Assembly (NCBI RefSeq): GCF_030209445.1
Contig: NZ_JARVSD010000006.1
Coordinates: 62,001 to 126,000 of the forward strand
Origin: Promicromonospora sp. MEB111
GTDB lineage: Bacteria; Actinomycetota; Actinomycetes; Actinomycetales; Cellulomonadaceae
DNA: 64,000 nt
Direction of reading: 5' to 3'
Translations under genes and position numbers: made by a program
The notes under the pieces: generated by a model
Databases searched by the model: none
Told to the model about the DNA's origin: nothing
The model's input: the letters and a program-made list of their open reading frames with translations, nothing else
Shown: positions 15,828-23,938 of the stretch, piece after piece
Layout: the number at the start of each line of letters is the position of its first letter
Numbering within the stretch: the stretch's first letter is position 1

Positions 15828-16831
15828 CCCACCGTCTCGACCGCGCCGTCGGCGCCGTGCACGGGCTGGCGCTGGGCGACGCCCTCGGGGCGCCGGCCGG
15901 CGAGCACCGGACCGTCCGCGACCCGTGGGTGCGGCAGATGCTCCGCAAGGGGGCCCTGGAGCTGGACCAGTCCCGGGTGCTGCGCCCGGTGGTGCCGTTC
16001 GTGCTGACCGCCGTGGACTCGCCGGCGCTCGTGGCGACGGACGACGCCGAGACGTTCGCGGTCGCGGCCCGGGTGCTGCTGGAGGCCCCGGGGTGGGACC
16101 AGGACGGCCTGTTCGACACCTGGCGCGCCCTGCTCGACACCCCCGGCACCTGGACCGGCGCCGCGCAGCGCTCGGCGCTGCTCAACGCGGCGGCCGGGCT
16201 GCGCCCGCCCCACACCGGGGCCGACAACCCGGCCTTCTACGACGACACGGCGCTGCCCGGGGCGCTGGCCGTGGCGATCGCCACCGGCGACCCGGCGTCC
16301 GCGGCGGGGCTGGCCCGCACCTACGCGACCATCACCCACGACGGCATCGGGGTCCACGCGGCCGCCGCGTTCGCCCGCCTCGTGGGTCATCTGCTCCAGG
16401 GCGCGCCGATCGGGGACGCGCTGGGCGCCGTCGACGAGGACCTCGCCGCCGACGACTGGCTCGCCGACGGCGTGCGCGACGCGCTGCGGATCGCCGGCGA
16501 CGCACGCTCGCCCTTCGCGGCGATCCCCGCGCTCGTGGCTCGCTTCGCCCCGCGCACCTACAGCCACCCCGGCACGGTCGCGGAGACCCTGCCGCTCGCC
16601 GTGGCGATCCTCGTCCTCGCCGAGGGCGATCACGAGGCCGCGCTGCCCCTGGCGCTGTCGGTCACCCGGCACCAGGACAGCCTGCCGGCGCTGGTCGGCG
16701 CTCTGTGCGGTGCCACGGGGAGCGCCCCGGAGGCGGCGGACCTGGACGTGCTGCAGGGCGTGACGGTCCCGGCCGTCGCCGGGCGCTCGCTCGCCGCGCT
16801 GGCGACGGCGCTCGACGAGAAGGCGGCCTAG
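15824..16831 (+). CDS. ADP-ribosylglycohydrolase-family protein 2, divergent active site
   Basis: The protein has 335 residues from ATG 15824, coupled by ATGA to the preceding paralogue. It opens with AVGAVHGLALGDALGAPAGE as in the family. The first acid cluster is changed to ATDDAETFA instead of TDDTE, the central region reads TITHDGIGVHAAAAFA, and the C-terminal site is RHQDSLPALVGALCGA instead of GRDSDTIAAMAGA. Metal-binding acids are therefore only partly kept. It could be a second enzyme with other specificity or a regulatory partner of protein 1. A GC-rich hairpin follows immediately. Family assignment is good, activity uncertain. Confidence 0.83.
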   Translation: MTHRLDRAVGAVHGLALGDALGAPAGEHRTVRDPWVRQMLRKGALELDQSRVLRPVVPFVLTAVDSPALVATDDAETFAVAARVLLEAPGWDQDGLFDTWRALLDTPGTWTGAAQRSALLNAAAGLRPPHTGADNPAFYDDTALPGALAVAIATGDPASAAGLARTYATITHDGIGVHAAAAFARLVGHLLQGAPIGDALGAVDEDLAADDWLADGVRDALRIAGDARSPFAAIPALVARFAPRTYSHPGTVAETLPLAVAILVLAEGDHEAALPLALSVTRHQDSLPALVGALCGATGSAPEAADLDVLQGVTVPAVAGRSLAALATALDEKAA

Positions 16832-16849
16832 CGCGCCCCACCGGGCGCG
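16832..16849 (+). terminator. GC-rich hairpin after the glycohydrolase pair
   Basis: CGCGCCC (16832-16838), loop CACC, GGGCGCG (16843-16849): a perfect 7-bp stem starting directly at the end of the upstream gene. No T-run follows. Confidence 0.5.
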
Positions 16850-16947
16850 GGGGCCGGCGATATCATGGCCCCCTGCCCATCGGACCCTCCTGGTACCCGC
16901 GCGCGAGCTCCGGGCGCGGGGTCGAGGGCCCGCGGAGGAAGGCTGAG

Positions 16948-18597
16948 ATGACGACGACCGACCAGCAGTTCACCGACCCGGCCCTCGACCTGCGGCTCAC
17001 CGACGCCCAGTGGGAGAAGCTCATCGCCCACGCCACGCCGCGCGACGTCGCGCGCGGGGACTACGTCTTCCGGTCCGGCGAGCGCGACTACCCGATGGTC
17101 CTGGTCGAGTCGGGCGAGATCGAGGTGGTGCGCGACGCCCTGCGCTGGGTCGGCGAGGAGGTCGTCGCCACCATGGGGCCCCGGTCGTTCGCCGGTGAGC
17201 TGGGGCTGCTCAACGGCCAGAGCGCGTTCCTCTCGGCCCGGGCGACCGTGCCGGGGCGCGTCTGGTTCCTCGCGCGCCCCGACCTGCGCCGCATCCTGGC
17301 CCAGGAGGACGAGCTCGGCGACGCCGTGCTGCACGCCCTGTGGGCCCGGCGGGAGCTGCTCCGGCGCGGCCCGGCCGCGCTGACCCTCAAGTTCGTCGGG
17401 CTGGAGGCCTCGGGGGAGTTCCTCGCGCTGCGCCGCTTCGCCGAACGCCTCGACCTGGTCCACACTGCCGTTCCCCTCGACCCGGACAGCGCCCTGACGC
17501 ACCCGCTGCACGACTACGCCGTCGACGACCTGCCCATCGCCTTCGTCCAGGGTGAGCCGATCGTGCGGGCGACGCCCGGGGTCATCGCCGAGCAGCTGGG
17601 GCTGAGCTACGAGGCCACCGACGAGGACGTCGTGGACCTCGTGGTGATCGGCGGCGGCCCCGCCGGTCTCGCGGCGTCGATCTACGCCGCGTCGGAGGGG
17701 CTGAGCACGCTGCTGCTCGAGGCGATCGCCCCCGGCGGGCAGGCCGCGTCGACCTCCCGCATCGAGAACTTCCTCGGCTTCCCCTTCGGGGTCAGCGGGG
17801 GCGCCCTCATCGGGCAGGCGACACTGCAGGCCATCAAGTTCGGGGTGCGCGTCTGCGCCCCGTGCGAGACCGCCGCGCTCGCCCCGGCCGGTGACGAGCT
17901 CGCGGTGACGCTCACCGACGGCCGGGTCATCCGGGCACGCGCCGCGATCGTCGCGTCGGGTGCGGCCTACCGACGACTGCGCCTGGAGCGCTGGGCGGAC
18001 TTCGAGGGCGCCGGCATCCACTACGCGGCCACCCCGCTGGAGCTCAAGCAGGTCACCGAGTCGCCCGTGGTGGTCGTGGGCGGGGCCAACTCCGCGGGCC
18101 AGGCCGCCCTGTACCTCGCGGCGAACGGCTGCCCGGTGCACCTCGTGGTGCGCGGCAGCGACCTGGGCGCCCGGATGTCCTCCTACCTGGTCGACCGGCT
18201 CGTCGAGGACCCGCGCATCCAGGTCCACCGCGAGTCGAACATCGTGGGGCTGGACGGCAACGGGCACCTGGAGTCCGTCGCGATCGACACCGCCGGCCAG
18301 GTCGAGGCGCGGGGCCTGTTCTGCTTCATCGGCGCCGAGCCCGCGACGTCGTGGCTCCCGGCGCTCGACCGGGACCAGGCCGGTTTCATCCGCACCGGGG
18401 CCGACGTCACGCCGGAGGCGCTGGCGCAGTGGCGGCCGCTCGGTCGCGGCCCGCTCCCGTTCGAGACCTCCGTGCCGCGGGTCTTCGCGGTCGGCGACGT
18501 ACGCCGGGGCTCGATGAAGCGCGTGGCCGCCGCGGTCGGCGAGGGATCCAGCGCGGTCGCCTCGGTGCACCAGGTGCTGGGAGCGCCCGTCGCCTGA
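16948..18597 (+). CDS. Cyclic-nucleotide-domain / thioredoxin-reductase-like FAD oxidoreductase
   Basis: The protein has 549 residues from ATG 16948 with upstream GGAGGAAGG. Residues ~15-130 form a cyclic-nucleotide-binding-like barrel (YPMVLVESGEIEVV, GPRSFAGELGLLNGQ). A linker domain follows to ~225. A TrxR-like flavoprotein starts at VVIGGGPAGLAAS (~233) and has an NAD(P) motif VVVGGANSAGQAALYLA (~375) and C-terminal VFAVGDVR. The redox pair expected in TrxR (CATC after GxxYxxL) is replaced by YAATPLE; a CAPC occurs instead in the FAD domain, not at the canonical spot. It is thus not a standard thioredoxin reductase. Relatives with this fusion exist; the reaction is not known to me. It appears monocistronic. 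Confidence 0.87.
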   Translation: MTTTDQQFTDPALDLRLTDAQWEKLIAHATPRDVARGDYVFRSGERDYPMVLVESGEIEVVRDALRWVGEEVVATMGPRSFAGELGLLNGQSAFLSARATVPGRVWFLARPDLRRILAQEDELGDAVLHALWARRELLRRGPAALTLKFVGLEASGEFLALRRFAERLDLVHTAVPLDPDSALTHPLHDYAVDDLPIAFVQGEPIVRATPGVIAEQLGLSYEATDEDVVDLVVIGGGPAGLAASIYAASEGLSTLLLEAIAPGGQAASTSRIENFLGFPFGVSGGALIGQATLQAIKFGVRVCAPCETAALAPAGDELAVTLTDGRVIRARAAIVASGAAYRRLRLERWADFEGAGIHYAATPLELKQVTESPVVVVGGANSAGQAALYLAANGCPVHLVVRGSDLGARMSSYLVDRLVEDPRIQVHRESNIVGLDGNGHLESVAIDTAGQVEARGLFCFIGAEPATSWLPALDRDQAGFIRTGADVTPEALAQWRPLGRGPLPFETSVPRVFAVGDVRRGSMKRVAAAVGEGSSAVASVHQVLGAPVA

Positions 18598-18625
18598 TCC
18601 CGACGGGGCCCTCGCACGCCCGGTC

Positions 18626-18641
18626 CATGACATGTGTCATG
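18626..18641. promoter_or_regulatory. CATGACA-TG-TGTCATG palindrome before kinase gene
   Basis: A perfect 7-bp inverted repeat with a 2-bp spacer ends 16 bp before the kinase start codon. It is probably the binding site of a response regulator or repressor, placed to block or drive transcription of a nearly leaderless message. Confidence 0.6.
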
Positions 18642-18657
18642 CCCGTAGCCTGGGCGG

Positions 18658-19872
18658 ATGAGCATCCAGCCCGAGTACGCGGCCGCGTCGGCGGGTGCCG
18701 CGGCCGCAGACGCCCGCAGTGCGGTGCGGCTCACCCGGAGCGTCTCCGCGACGTGGTGGTACATGGCCATCGCGATCGTGGTCTTCGAGCTGGTCCTCGT
18801 CGTCGTCTCGGTGGACACCCTCGTCCGGGGCGGGGTGGGCGCCCTCGAGGTCGCCGTCGTCGGGGCCGGCGGGCTGCTGTGGTGGCTGGCCACGCTGGTG
18901 CCGCTGGCCGACTACCGCCGCAGGACGGAGGCGGCGCCGCTGCTGGTCTGGCGCCGTCACGGCCCGGCGCTGCTGATCGGCCTGGCCTACGGGCTCGCGG
19001 CCGGCCTCGTCACCGACCTGTGGGTGCTGGGTGCCCTGCCCGTGATCCAGGCGGCGATGCTGCTGAACTGGCCGCCGGGCGTGCGGTTCCGCGTGGTGCT
19101 GGCCGCGACCGCCCTGCTCGTGGCCCTGTCCCTGATCGACTCCGCGCTCGTCCTCGAGGAGACCGGTGGCGCGGGCTGGGCCCGGATGGTCTTCCTGTCC
19201 GCGACGCTGCCGGCCATCACCGTCTCGTCGCTGTGGTGGTGGGACGTGCTGGTCGCGCTCGACCGCGCCCGCGCCTCGGAGGCGCGCCTCGCGGCGACGC
19301 AGGAGCGCCTGCGGGTCGCCACGGACGTGCACGACCTGCAGGGGCACCACCTCCAGGTGATCGCGCTCCAGCTCGAGCTCTCCGAGCGGCTCATGCCGCA
19401 CGATCCCGAGGCGGGCACGGAGCAGCTGCGCGCCGCGCGCGTCAGCGTGGACGCCGCCCGGCAGGGCACGCGCGACCTCGCCACCCGCTTCCGCTCCGTC
19501 CCGCTGCCCGACGAGCTCGCCAACGCCGTGGACCTGCTGCGGGCCGCGGGCACGGACGCCGCGGCGACGGTGGACCCGGACGCGTCGTCGGCCCCGGCCA
19601 CGGCCCTGGGGCCGGTGATCCGGGAGACGACGACGAACGTGCTGCGCCACGGCGGCGGGCGCCGGGCCCGGCTCAGCCTCACGCGGGCGGACGGGGTGTG
19701 GCGCTACGAGATCTCGAACGACGTGGCCGCCGTCGCCGTCGCCGAGGACACGAGCGGCGCGGGGCTGGAGGGGATCGCGCGCCGGGCGGCGGAGGCGGGC
19801 GGCCACCTCGACGTGCGGCGCGGGGACGAGACCTTCACGGTGGTCGTCACCGTGCCGCACGACGGCGGCTAG
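18658..19872 (+). CDS. DesK-like sensor histidine kinase (HisKA_3), orphan
   Basis: The protein has 404 residues from ATG 18658. Five or six hydrophobic segments fill residues ~33-195 (WYMAIAIVVFELVLVVV, LLWWLATLVPLA and others). A dimerisation helix follows with TDVHDLQGHHLQVIALQLEL, where His225 is the expected phosphoacceptor. The ATPase domain has the N-box RETTTNVLRHG and glycine-rich GAGLEGIARRAAEAGG. This is the NarL/DesK kinase class, which normally pairs with an adjacent LuxR-type response regulator. None is encoded next to it: the following gene is convergent and encodes a secreted esterase. The palindrome just upstream may bind its partner. Confidence 0.9.
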   Translation: MSIQPEYAAASAGAAAADARSAVRLTRSVSATWWYMAIAIVVFELVLVVVSVDTLVRGGVGALEVAVVGAGGLLWWLATLVPLADYRRRTEAAPLLVWRRHGPALLIGLAYGLAAGLVTDLWVLGALPVIQAAMLLNWPPGVRFRVVLAATALLVALSLIDSALVLEETGGAGWARMVFLSATLPAITVSSLWWWDVLVALDRARASEARLAATQERLRVATDVHDLQGHHLQVIALQLELSERLMPHDPEAGTEQLRAARVSVDAARQGTRDLATRFRSVPLPDELANAVDLLRAAGTDAAATVDPDASSAPATALGPVIRETTTNVLRHGGGRRARLSLTRADGVWRYEISNDVAAVAVAEDTSGAGLEGIARRAAEAGGHLDVRRGDETFTVVVTVPHDGG

Positions 19873-19874
19873 GC

Positions 19875-21146
19875 TCAGCGCCGCGTGGACGCCATCCACT
19901 CCCAGATGCTCGTGCCGTCGTGGCGCGGGTCGTTCCGGGCCACGTAGATCCACGACCAGTGCCCGGGGTAGGTGTTCCCGTCCCACGTGACCGAGTCGTA
20001 CAGGCTCATGATCGAGCCGTCGATCCGCTCGTGGGCGTAGACGGTGTTCGCCCGGGCGTCCAGCGTGGTGTCGTCGGCCGAGGCCACGAGCCACGTCGGC
20101 GTGGTCGTCGCGGCGAGCTCGGCGTCGGAGATGAAGTAGGCGCCCGAGCCGTCCCGGGGGCCGATGCCGCAGCAGATCGGCGACGAGGTGGCGAACACGT
20201 CCGCGTACTCGGCGACCATCTTCAGCGACATGTACCCGCCGTTCGAACAGCCGACCACGTGGACCCGGCTCGCATCGATCCGGTACGCCGCGGCGACCTC
20301 CTCGATCGCCTCCAGGACGAGCGGCGCGAAGCCGTCGCCATCCTGCATCCAGGCCGACGTCGCCTGCGGGGCGAGCACGTAGGCGCCGCCGAAGAGGTCC
20401 TGGGCCTCCGGCGTGGCGAAACCGAGGGCGCCCCGGTTGGCTCGCAGCTGCGTCTCGTTGTCGTAGTAGTGGTACTGGTCGTTGATCAGGCCGCCCTCGC
20501 CGCCGCCGTGCAGCCACACGACGAGTGCCGTGCGGTCCCGACCGCGCCGGCGCGACGGGGAGAACAGCCGGTAGTTCAGGCCCGAGGCGGTCGCGTGGTA
20601 GCTGAACGCGTCGACCTCGGGGTCGGACAGCCGGTCCTGGCGGAACGAGTCCAGCACGACAGCGCCGCCCCCGCCCCGAGCGCGCAACGGCTCGACCTGC
20701 GTGACGGCGTGGTCGAGGTCCAGCACCACGTTGCGGCCGAAGGCGCCCAGGTACTGCAGCGTGCTGCCGCCGTCGACCCCCCACCCGTGCTCCAGCTCCA
20801 GGAGGATCTCGCCGCGGCGCGTCCAGCCCGCGGCGGTGACCGCCCGGTCCTGCTCGTAGGCGACCTGCCCGGTGAGCGGGTTGGTGGCGGTGACGTGCAC
20901 GGTGAACGTCGACCCGGTCAGCGACGACCGCTCCACACGGCTCAGCCTGTGGGAGGACACGACGAGCGAGGTCACCTGCTCACCGCCGTCGAGCACCTCG
21001 GCGACGGGCGTCACCACGGCGTCCGTGCGCCCGCGCCCCGTGGAGACCGGGGCGCTCGCGGCCGCGGCGGGTGCGCCCAGCAGGGCCGAGGCGCCGACGG
21101 CGGCGCCGGAGACGAGCACGGTGCGGCGGGAGATCGGGGTGCTCAT
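19875..21146 (-). CDS. Secreted alpha/beta-hydrolase (esterase/peptidase-like), Tat signal
   Basis: The protein has 423 residues from ATG 21146 with AAAGGAG at good spacing. The N-terminus SRRTVLVSGAAVGASALLG looks like a twin-arginine signal, ending near APAAAASA. The region up to ~190 is a beta-rich N-terminal domain. The hydrolase core has WLHGGGEGG (oxyanion), HVVGCSNGGYMS (nucleophile Ser), ASADDTTLD (Asp) and YPGHWSW (His), completing a Ser-Asp-His triad. It resembles secreted PHB-depolymerase/feruloyl-esterase-like or prolyl-oligopeptidase-like enzymes, so exact substrate is uncertain. It is single-gene and convergent with the orphan kinase (2 bp apart). Confidence 0.83.
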   Translation of the reverse strand: MSTPISRRTVLVSGAAVGASALLGAPAAAASAPVSTGRGRTDAVVTPVAEVLDGGEQVTSLVVSSHRLSRVERSSLTGSTFTVHVTATNPLTGQVAYEQDRAVTAAGWTRRGEILLELEHGWGVDGGSTLQYLGAFGRNVVLDLDHAVTQVEPLRARGGGGAVVLDSFRQDRLSDPEVDAFSYHATASGLNYRLFSPSRRRGRDRTALVVWLHGGGEGGLINDQYHYYDNETQLRANRGALGFATPEAQDLFGGAYVLAPQATSAWMQDGDGFAPLVLEAIEEVAAAYRIDASRVHVVGCSNGGYMSLKMVAEYADVFATSSPICCGIGPRDGSGAYFISDAELAATTTPTWLVASADDTTLDARANTVYAHERIDGSIMSLYDSVTWDGNTYPGHWSWIYVARNDPRHDGTSIWEWMASTRR

Positions 21147-21279
21147 GGCGGAACTCCTTTGTTCGGGGCCAAGGAGCCGGCAGTCGCCGTGGAGCACACC
21201 ACCGGCCACCCCGGAGGGTAGTTACCGGTGTCGACGCACGTCAACGAGTCGCCGCCGAGGCAGCCCGTGACCGGTGCGG

Positions 21280-22089
21280 TCAGGACTTGGTGCGGTAGAT
21301 GTGCATCGCGATCGGGCCCAGCACCGCCGTGAGCGCGGCGGACGCGATCAGCACCCAGAGGATCTCGGAGGTGTCCGCGCTGCCCGCCATGAGGCCGCGC
21401 ACCGCGGTGACCAGGTGGCTGACGGGGTTGACCTCGACGAACGCGCGCAGGCCGGACGGCATGGTGGCGGGGTCCACGAAGACGTTGGAGGCGAACGTGA
21501 GCGGCATGAGCACCAGCATCGAGATGCCCATCACGGCGTTGGGCGAGCGCACCAGCAGCCCGAGGATGATGAAGGTCCAGCTCAGCGCGAACGCGAACAC
21601 CAGCAGGAGCAGCACCCCGAGCACCACGCCCAGGAACCCGCCGTCGGGCCGGAAGCCGAGCACCAGGCCCAGCGCGATCGTGATGACCGAGGCGATCGTG
21701 TAGCGCACGGTGTCGCCCAGCAGGGCGCCGACGACGGGCGACGGCCGCCAGATGGGCAGGGAACGGAACCGGTCGAACACGCCCTTGGAGATGTCGTTGT
21801 TGAGGGTGTAGCCGGTGTAGATCGTCACGAACAGGATGGTCTGCACCAGGATGCCGGGCAGCAGGAACTGGACGTACGCCTGCGTGGAGCCGGCCAGCGC
21901 CCCGCCGAACAGGTACGTGAACATCAGCGTGAAGATGATGGGGGAGACCAGCACGTCGAAGAGCTGCTCGGGCACGTGCTTGATCTTCAGCAGCGCGCGC
22001 CAGCCGAACGTCAGCGTGGTCCCGAGCGCGGACGGCCGGCTGGGGCGTTCGGTGAGGGCGACGGCGTCGCGCAGGGTCGTCGTGGTCAT
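21280..22089 (-). CDS. ABC-2 type exporter permease (DrrB-like)
   Basis: The protein has 269 residues from ATG 22089, overlapping the ATPase stop. About six membrane segments are visible, with the ABC-2 features FDVLVSPIIFTLMFTYLFG, the coupling region NNDISKGVFDRFRSLPIWR, and LTFASNVFVDPATMPSGLRAFVE followed by NPVSHLVTAVRGLM. These match the DrrB/NodJ class that exports antibiotics, lipids or polysaccharides. It forms an exporter with the ATPase at 22086-23108. No biosynthetic cluster is adjacent, so the substrate is unknown; self-resistance or general drug efflux is the usual assumption. Confidence 0.9.
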   Translation of the reverse strand: MTTTTLRDAVALTERPSRPSALGTTLTFGWRALLKIKHVPEQLFDVLVSPIIFTLMFTYLFGGALAGSTQAYVQFLLPGILVQTILFVTIYTGYTLNNDISKGVFDRFRSLPIWRPSPVVGALLGDTVRYTIASVITIALGLVLGFRPDGGFLGVVLGVLLLLVFAFALSWTFIILGLLVRSPNAVMGISMLVLMPLTFASNVFVDPATMPSGLRAFVEVNPVSHLVTAVRGLMAGSADTSEILWVLIASAALTAVLGPIAMHIYRTKS

Positions 22090-23108
22090 CGCGGCACCTC
22101 GGTGGTCTCCCGGGCGCCGGCGTCCCGTTCGGCGGCCGCGTCCTCGTCGGGCAGGGGCTGGCCGGTCAGGGCGAGGAACACCTCGTCGAGGCTCGGCTGG
22201 CCGAGCGTGAACTCGGGCACGCTGATCCCGGCCTCGGCCAGCGCCGGCAGCAGCCGGGGTACGGCGTCGGCGCCGTCGTCCGGCACGCGCGCGGCGATCG
22301 TGTGCGGGTCGGAGCCGAAGGTGACCTCGGTGCGCAGGACCCGCTCGGTGATCTCGGCGGCCCGGGCACGTTCGGACACCTCGGCCACCCGCAGGTGCAC
22401 GGCGCCCTCGCCGACCGACCGCTTGAGGTCGCTCGCGGTGCCCTCGGCGACGGTGCGCCCGTGGTCGACGACGGCGATGCGGTCCGCGAGCTGGTCCGCC
22501 TCGTCGAGGTACTGGGTGGTGAGCAGCACGGTGGCGCCGTCGTCCACGAGCACCCGCACGATGTCCCACACCTGGTTGCGGCTGCGCGGGTCCAGGCCGG
22601 TGGTCGGCTCGTCCAGGAACAGCACGCGCGGGGCGAGCACGAGCGAGGCGGCGAGGTCGATGCGGCGGTGCATGCCGCCGGAGTAGGTCTTGACCTGCCG
22701 GGACCCGGCGTCGTCCAGGTCGAACGCCTCCAGCAGGCCCTGGACGCGCCGCCGGGCGGCGGCGGGGGCGAAGCCGTAGAGCCGGGCGAGCATCAGCAGG
22801 TTCTCGGTGCCGGTCAGGTCCTCGTCCACGGAGGCGTACTGCCCGGTCAGCCCGACGGCGGAGCGCACGGCGTCGGCGTCCCGCACCACGTCGTGGCCCA
22901 GCACGGTCGCGGTGCCGGCGTCGGGCCGCAGCAGGGTGGCGAGCATCCGGACCACGGTGGTCTTGCCCGCGCCGTTGGGGCCCAGCAGGCCGAAGACGCT
23001 GCCCTCGGCGATCGAGAGGTCGATCCCGTCGACGGCCTTGGTGACGGACCTGCGGCTGGTGAAGTGCTTGACGAGGCCTCGTGCCTCGACGGCGAGCGAG
23101 TCGGTCAT
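22086..23108 (-). CDS. ABC exporter ATP-binding protein (DrrA-like)
   Basis: The protein has 340 residues from ATG 23108 with GAGGGG upstream. Walker A is GPNGAGKTT (43-51), the signature is YSGGMHRR (the family's SGGM variant), Walker B is VLFLDEPTTGLD and the switch His lies in LLTTQYLDEADQL. The ~100-residue C-terminal extension with TLGQPSLDEVFLALTG is diagnostic of DrrA-type daunorubicin-resistance ATPases. It is translationally coupled to the permease. The 91 bp upstream, before the convergently ordered GntR gene end, holds its promoter or is read through from the GntR gene. Confidence 0.92.
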   Translation of the reverse strand: MTDSLAVEARGLVKHFTSRRSVTKAVDGIDLSIAEGSVFGLLGPNGAGKTTVVRMLATLLRPDAGTATVLGHDVVRDADAVRSAVGLTGQYASVDEDLTGTENLLMLARLYGFAPAAARRRVQGLLEAFDLDDAGSRQVKTYSGGMHRRIDLAASLVLAPRVLFLDEPTTGLDPRSRNQVWDIVRVLVDDGATVLLTTQYLDEADQLADRIAVVDHGRTVAEGTASDLKRSVGEGAVHLRVAEVSERARAAEITERVLRTEVTFGSDPHTIAARVPDDGADAVPRLLPALAEAGISVPEFTLGQPSLDEVFLALTGQPLPDEDAAAERDAGARETTEVPR

Positions 23109-23199
23109 ACGATCCCCTCCTCGTTGCCACTGTCGCACCGCGCGGCCCGACTCTCAATCCGGTTCGGCGGTCCCCGAACGAGCGCCGGCCGGACGGGCC

Positions 23200-23862
23200 T
23201 CACCCGTCGCGCAGCAGGATGCCCAGCGACGGCGCCCGCCCCTTCTCGATGTGCGCGAACGCGATCGACTCGGCGAGCCGGTCGTTGCCGGACGCGATGA
23301 CCTCCAGCAGCTCGTCGTGCTCGTGCGACTGCCCGGCGGGGTCCCGCTCCGCGGTGAGGTAGAACAGCCACGTCATGCGGCCCAGCACGCCGCGCATGAT
23401 CGAGGCGAGCAGCTCGTTGCCGGCCAGCTCCACGACCCGTTCGTGGTAGGTCGTGTGCGCCTCGGCGATCTCCAGGCGGTCGCCGCTCGCCACGGCGGCG
23501 TGCGCGAGGTCGAGGGACGCGGTGAGCGAGGCCGTGCTCGCGCCCTCACGCACCGCGGTGGCCGCCTGGCGGGCGGCCAGCGACTCGATCGAGAGGCGCA
23601 CGTCGAACAGCTCGTTGACGGCGCGCCCCGTCCAGGTCGTGACGCGGGCGCTGCGCCGCGGCGCCGTCGTCAGGAAGCCCTCGTTCTCCAGGTGCGGGAT
23701 CGCCGCGCGGATGGGGATGCGCGACACGTCGAGCTCGTCGGCGAGGCGGGCCTCCTTGAGCGCCGACCCCTGCGGGTAGTCGCCCAGGATGATGCCGCGG
23801 CGCAGGGTCTGGTACATCTGCGCCGACAGCGGCTCGCCGAGTCCGGGCTGCGGTTCGGTCAT
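23200..23862 (-). CDS. GntR-family regulator, FadR/FCD subfamily
   Basis: The protein has 220 residues. The winged helix is at ~10-75 (LRRGIILGDYPQGSALKEARLADELDVSRIPIRAAI, then LENEGFLTTAPRRSARVT). An all-helical FCD effector domain follows, with ELFDVRLSIESLAARQAA and metal-site-type residues (Asp in LFDVR, His in TTYHERVVELAGN, His in EHDELLEVI). It lies downstream of the ornithine cyclodeaminase gene on the same strand. FCD regulators bind GTATAC-centred palindromes; a perfect one sits before the divergent Dpp-type operon, making this its likely repressor. Confidence 0.9.
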   Translation of the reverse strand: MTEPQPGLGEPLSAQMYQTLRRGIILGDYPQGSALKEARLADELDVSRIPIRAAIPHLENEGFLTTAPRRSARVTTWTGRAVNELFDVRLSIESLAARQAATAVREGASTASLTASLDLAHAAVASGDRLEIAEAHTTYHERVVELAGNELLASIMRGVLGRMTWLFYLTAERDPAGQSHEHDELLEVIASGNDRLAESIAFAHIEKGRAPSLGILLRDG

Positions 23863-23922
23863 GGGGGCGGCTCCTCAGGGACTGCGGGGTAAGGACTGCG
23901 GGGTGGACGGGCTGCCGTGCCG

Positions 23923-23938
23923 GCCGGGCGTGCCCGGC
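23923..23938 (-). terminator. Hairpin between cyclodeaminase and GntR genes
   Basis: GCCGGGC-GT-GCCCGGC (23923-23938) lies directly after the cyclodeaminase stop on the transcribed strand. Without a T-run it may attenuate or process rather than terminate. Confidence 0.35.

Noticed and set aside
17850-17872. CAPC in the flavoprotein as the normal thioredoxin-reductase disulfide
   Set aside because: It lies in the FAD domain before the NAD(P) motif, whereas the TrxR pair should occur where YAATPLE is found.
15754-18597. 947-codon plus-strand frame over the second glycohydrolase and flavoprotein genes
   Set aside because: Arg/Pro/Gly-rich translation in the wrong phase until it merges into the flavoprotein frame; only the part from 16948 is real.
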